From Pelodera strongyloides (taxonomy: Eukaryota; Nematoda; Chromadorea; Rhabditida; Rhabditidae), in NCBI GenBank assembly GCA_036852015.1, contig JAANDG010000382.1, positions 1 through 64,000 of the forward strand: a stretch of 64,000 nt of DNA, read 5' to 3'. The position numbers were made by a program, and so were the translations under genes. The first letter of the stretch is position 1; each line of letters opens with the position of its first letter. This document shows positions 60,263 through 64,000 of the stretch, one piece after another. A model generated the notes under the pieces. The model saw only the letters and a list, made by a program, of their open reading frames with translations. It did not search any database and was not told where the DNA came from.

Positions 60263-62049
60263 ATGTTGCGAACTTATGGTTTATTTTTGTTGCTCAGGTA
60301 GGACAATATACATTCCAATTTTAATGCTAATTTGCCCCGAGTACCCCGAAGTATCTACATAATAGAATATGTACATACTCTGGGACAGAATCTGGGATAT
60401 CTCGGACCAATATAGTCGACTACTCTGCCTTTGTTGAAACCATGAATAATGAATTAATTACACAAATCCTGGATCTGATTCCCCATCCTTTGTTCTACAT
60501 GTAATTCACATATTTTAGTGTACAAATAGTTTCATCTGTTCCACAATTGGTCCACACAGCTGCTCAAGCGCCAGGTTATTTTTTTATTTATGAAAAAAGT
60601 TAGCCAAAACTTGTGTGAAAGTACATCACTGTTAATGAGTACATATTGTATCCTTTGTTAGAGCGATAGCGCCAACCTAGTTTGGGTGTTTGGGTTTCAA
60701 CCGAGAACCGTTTTTTCATTTTTATATCTATGCTTACTATGCAAAGTTTCAGGATCTCTCTCTCCAAAACCTGGCCGATATTTTGTGAAAGCGGGCGGAA
60801 ACGCGGTTCGTTTTTTTCAACTTCCTCTTATCACCGAAAAGAGTATATGATAATAATTATTACGCACAAAGACAACAAAGGTTCCACTTGCCGTTCCAGT
60901 GCCAGCACCCATGCCAGCTGCTTCTAAAAGGCCAATTTTGTATGCTTTCTGTAAAATAATTTATGCCGAATTTAGGTCATTTCTCCGATCCGTGCTCCTG
61001 TGCGACCATTGCCTGCTCATGCTCCCGGACCAGCTCTAGGAGCCGTTTCATTTGCAGCTCCAGCCCCTATGCCAGTGCGTGCACCAGCGCCAGCTCAGCT
61101 TCCATTTGCTGTACCAGTGCCAGCACCCAGGCCAGCTGCTTTTCCGGTACCTGCGCCAGTACATGCCCCAGTTCCAGCCCAAGCGCCTTTTGCCGTTCCA
61201 GTGCATGCACCAGTACCAGCTCAAGTACCCATCGCCGCACCAGTTGCACCGCCAGCGCCCTATGCATTTCCGCAAGTGCCACCGCAACCTTTCATTTCTG
61301 TAGTACCAGCGTCTGCGCCATCATCAGCCCCTCTGCGCCCGGCACCTTACGTACCAGTTGGACCTGTAGGTACCAGAACGAATACCATCGGAGTTCCTCA
61401 GGCCACGTCACCGCTAGTTTACCAGCCAATATCGCCTCCCGCCCTACCACGGCCGAGTGCGCCCGTTCAACCCAGGCCCATAGCCACGGTCACATTGAAA
61501 CATGGATCTCAGAGAATATCTATCGCCGTGCCGCCGTTTAATCGTGCCCTCCCCGCTGCTCCTGCACCTGCGTTGGTTCAAGTCCCTGTACGAGCTCCTA
61601 TTTATCCTCAGGCCGTCCCTGTGGTTCCGCAAGCACCAAGGCTGCCAATCTATGCGGTGCCAGTTGCCGCCCCAGTTGCAATTCCGCAACCTGCGCCCCT
61701 CTTCAGACCCCCTGGTTTCAAAATTCACGCTTCAGTAAGCGCCCCAATTGCCCTTCCCCGACCAGCGCCCGTTCCTGCGCCCGTGCCCCTTTTTAGACCC
61801 CCCGGTATGCCGATCCCCGCCCCAGTAAGCGCAAGTGTCCCAGTCATTCCAAATTTCGCACCAGCTAACCCAATGTTTAACTTGTCTTCGCTTGTGGCCA
61901 ATCCCATCCTTCATAGGCCACCAACTGGCTCAGTGAAGTTGGCCCCTTACCTGGCCCCATATTACATTTACAATTTAATCAATAGATCAGCGGCCCCGAA
62001 GCCCCAAGTGGTCCAATATAACCCATCGTTGAGAAATATGCCTAGATAG
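60263..62049 (+). CDS. Secreted Pro/Ala-rich repetitive protein
   Basis: Exons 60263-60297 (ATG), 60519-60574 and 61058-62049 (TAG), in phase; 360 residues. Signal peptide MLRTYGLFLLLSVQIVSS, then about 240 residues of Pro/Ala/Val-rich sequence (APAPVHAPVPAQ-like) with a duplicated PLFRPPG module (LFRPPGFKIHASVSAP and LFRPPGMPIPAPVSAS), and a non-repetitive end (LVANPILHRPPTG; APYLAPYYIYNLINRS). An AATAAA lies at 62287-62292. The long frame is open upstream to 60976 after another acceptor, so exon 3 may start there in some transcripts, but that junction does not keep phase with exon 2. Composition suggests an extracellular matrix, cuticle or eggshell component (inference). No named family recognised. 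Confidence 0.65.
60872..60926 (+). pseudogene. Orphan Pro/Ala repeat segment
   Basis: Encodes VPLAVPVPAPMPAAS, closely like the repeats in the following exon, after an acceptor-like acaaag. It cannot be joined in phase to the neighbouring exons, so it is a decayed or alternative exon. Confidence 0.4.
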
Positions 62050-63381
62050 GTTAATTTGTTGAAATGGTCGGGTATGTATCAACTATCATTTTTTCTAATC
62101 TGTCATTTTTCAAATTTTTAGATTAAGAAACACTAAGTATCTCGCACAGCATTTTTATTTCTACCATACATTATCAATTTACCCAGTCGTTTATTTATAA
62201 GAATTGGGTACGTGTGTATTGTGAGTTTCCACATTTTTTTCTCGGGGCAAGATTGAATTGCTCAAACTGTATTTTTTATTTATTCAAATAAAGTATTTAT
62301 TTTATCGTGTTGTTTGTTTCTGGCCATCACGCTATAAGAAGTACACTGTAAACTGTGATTTATGACAACAAAACTTCGCGCTTTGAAATTCCGAAACTTA
62401 TTTCAGCGTGGCTTCGCGTTCACAACACCAGCCGGCTAATGCGGCCTGTGGCGAATACGCAGCGATATTAAAAATGGATATACTATACGAAACGCCTGAA
62501 ACGTATCTTCCAAAGTATATATGATACGATTTTAATGCGCTTATTTTAAAATTTTAAAATTTGTTTTTACGCTTCAAGAGCGTGCGCCTGAAACGTATCT
62601 TCCAAAGTATATATGATACGATTCTAATGCGCTTATTTTAAAATTTTGAAATTTGTTTTTACGCTTCAAGAGATTCAAGGGAGTTCAAAGTTCAATTTCA
62701 AGGTTTGCTTATGACATGTTCCGCAGAGGTCCTGAGCAGGAGGCGACGAGTTCCAGATGACAAATTGCTCGACGTCTTCGGGCTAGGGCCAGGAGGCGAT
62801 TTATGCTAAACGCCTGAAACGTAGAAAAATTCGTGACGGGTTTCTTGACTAAGTTCAATTATTTAGAGTAGCTCCAAGCAGTTTTCAAACCGTCTGACGT
62901 CCAAAATGTAATGAAAATCATAAGAAAAACCAGACAAAAACGGTGTTCAAATTTATTAACAACGCCTCAAATGAATCTAAGTAGTCGCGAACACAGGGCA
63001 TCATTTAGTTCTGCTGACGTAGAAAACCACAAATCACTAATTTTAAACATAATTCACATATTGTACAGTAAAAAATACAGACATTTCCTAGAGAATTTGA
63101 GATACCGTAGTCGGAGTGAGATCTGTCGATGGAATTATTGATTTTTTTTGCGGAATTATTGATATTTTCTTGGAATGGGCGGCTGTAACTCGTATTGTAA
63201 TTCTTGGGTTTAGTAATTGAGTGAATTTTTCTCAACATATAACTTTCTAGAAAAGTAATCATCCAGTAGAACGCTAGGCAAAAATACAGTACTTAAGTAG
63301 AGTGGTTAAGCTCCTGCTAGGTATTTTCGTAAACGAACTTTAGTACGGAAAACTCAAAAGTCACATGAGAAACATGAAAAT
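62050..63381. other. Intergenic with a tandem duplication of about 93 bp
   Basis: Two near-identical copies starting cgcctgaaacgtatcttcca at 62492 and 62585. No gene recognised; a short + frame at 62911-63141 has no splice context. Confidence 0.5.
62489..62671. repeat. About 93-bp tandem duplication
   Basis: cgcctgaaacgtatcttcca ... tacgcttcaagag repeated twice with only a few substitutions. A third partial cgcctgaaacgta occurs at about 62811. Confidence 0.9.
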
Positions 63382-63872
63382 CTAGAAGAATCCAGTCTCT
63401 TGAAGTTTTTGCACAAAGAATCGGAAATCGGCTGCCTGAAATACAGTTGGTGTTAATTTGTAGGTACAATTTTATATATATATATTTTTTGTGTTTTGGC
63501 ACAGTTTTCTTTTCGAAAATGATTGTACCGAGAGAGAAGTTATATGCGTAAATATGGGTGGACTGTTTGTTGTTTACTTACCATTAGTTGCGCGGAAACA
63601 GTGCATAGGCTTACATTTTCCAAGCATGATATAATTGCCAAAGAGCCAAAGTCAAAGCCACGCTTTGTATCAGAAATTACATTTTAGGCCTAATTGCTCA
63701 ATCATACTAACCCGGACAAAAACCCTGATGGCCCATAGCTAATTGCTCACCTCGTTAGCCGTCAGCTCATTGGTATTAGAATTGAGTATTCCGTCCAGGA
63801 CCATCATCATATACTCGATCTCTTCGGGCTTGAAGTTGAACTCGGCACCGAACACGTCTGCTGTGGGGGACT
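63382..63872 (-). CDS. Unrecognised conserved-looking protein, 3' end
   Basis: Three exons in minus order: 63751-63872, 63582-63662, 63382-63435 (TAG), phases consistent; 84 residues and the 5' part lies beyond the window or was not seen. The product reads FNFKPEEIEYMMMVLDGIL, then GFDFGSLAIISCLENV and ending FRFFVQKLQETGFF: a compact mixed helical sequence without signal or membrane segments. The acceptor for 63662 (gatacaaag) is weak. I do not recognise the family. Confidence 0.6.
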
Positions 63873-64000
63873 CTGAAATTATTATCGATTTTTTTGAATT
63901 AAGTTTCCGAATCGAATAGAAAAATGTCACTTGTCCAGCCTGCCAGGACCATTAGCGTAATGACACTGTATTGTATGTTTCAATAGTTTGCTAATTTTTG

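Noticed and set aside
61048..61303. Trp/His/Gln-rich frames overlapping the Pro/Ala-rich gene
   Set aside because: Alternative frames of the same repeats; no signals of their own.
1..64000. CRISPR arrays, bacterial operons, ribosome binding sites
   Set aside because: None are expected or seen; spliceosomal introns and repeat types show a eukaryotic chromosome.

Overview
The window is eukaryotic, AT-rich and intron-dense, and almost certainly nematode. The evidence is: an interstitial run of TTAGGC-type telomere units (22784-22823); orthologues of BTBD7/HPO-9 and of the Rho GTPase CHW-1; a nematode TWK-type K2P channel with a GLG second filter; several ShK-domain secreted proteins; and 3' splice sites lying a few bases upstream of start codons, as expected where mRNAs receive a spliced leader. 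Exons are about 30-310 nt (about 990 nt in one gene) with introns up to about 2.6 kb. I assembled the models by hand from splice signals, reading phase and protein similarity, so they are unverified. I do not place the organism below phylum.

Layout. (1) 59-7304 (+): BTBD7/hpo-9 gene, 3' part, 15 exons. (2) 8230-10041 (-): ShK gene A, 6 exons. (3) 10060-14364: repeat-rich, no firm gene. (4) 14365-23247 (-): FAM161 gene, at least 22 exons, with several foldback elements in its introns. (5) 24328-27067 (-): ShK gene C. (6) 27068-36458: mostly repeats, microsatellites and faint exon candidates. (7) 36459-41508 (+): chw-1-like Rho GTPase; a small secreted-protein gene (38122-39173, -) is nested in its second intron. 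(8) 43160-44706 (+): ShK gene B, a structural paralogue of gene A. (9) 46010-54603 (-): K2P channel, 14 exons. (10) 55904-57414 (-): acidic nuclear-type protein. (11) 60263-62049 (+): secreted Pro/Ala-rich protein. (12) 63382-63872 (-): 3' end of an unrecognised gene.

The genes look like an ordinary mix of housekeeping, signalling and secreted functions; no shared pathway or operon is evident. The dominant non-genic feature is a large set of foldback (palindromic) elements, at least eight sequence families. Most begin and end with TTAAA followed by GGG/GGA/GCG, which suggests a TTAA-targeting class of non-autonomous transposons. No transposase was found. Degenerate tRNA-Leu-like sequences (probably SINEs or pseudogenes) and microsatellites, including a poly-C tract of about 250 bp, complete the repeat content.

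The items most worth a second look are: the nested antisense secreted-peptide gene with a GC-AG intron; the FAM161 gene, whose intron/exon junction is multiplied in a 46-bp tandem array and whose stop codon sits at a foldback-element end; the A/B ShK pair differing almost only in a PPTE-repeat exon; and the TTAA foldback families.
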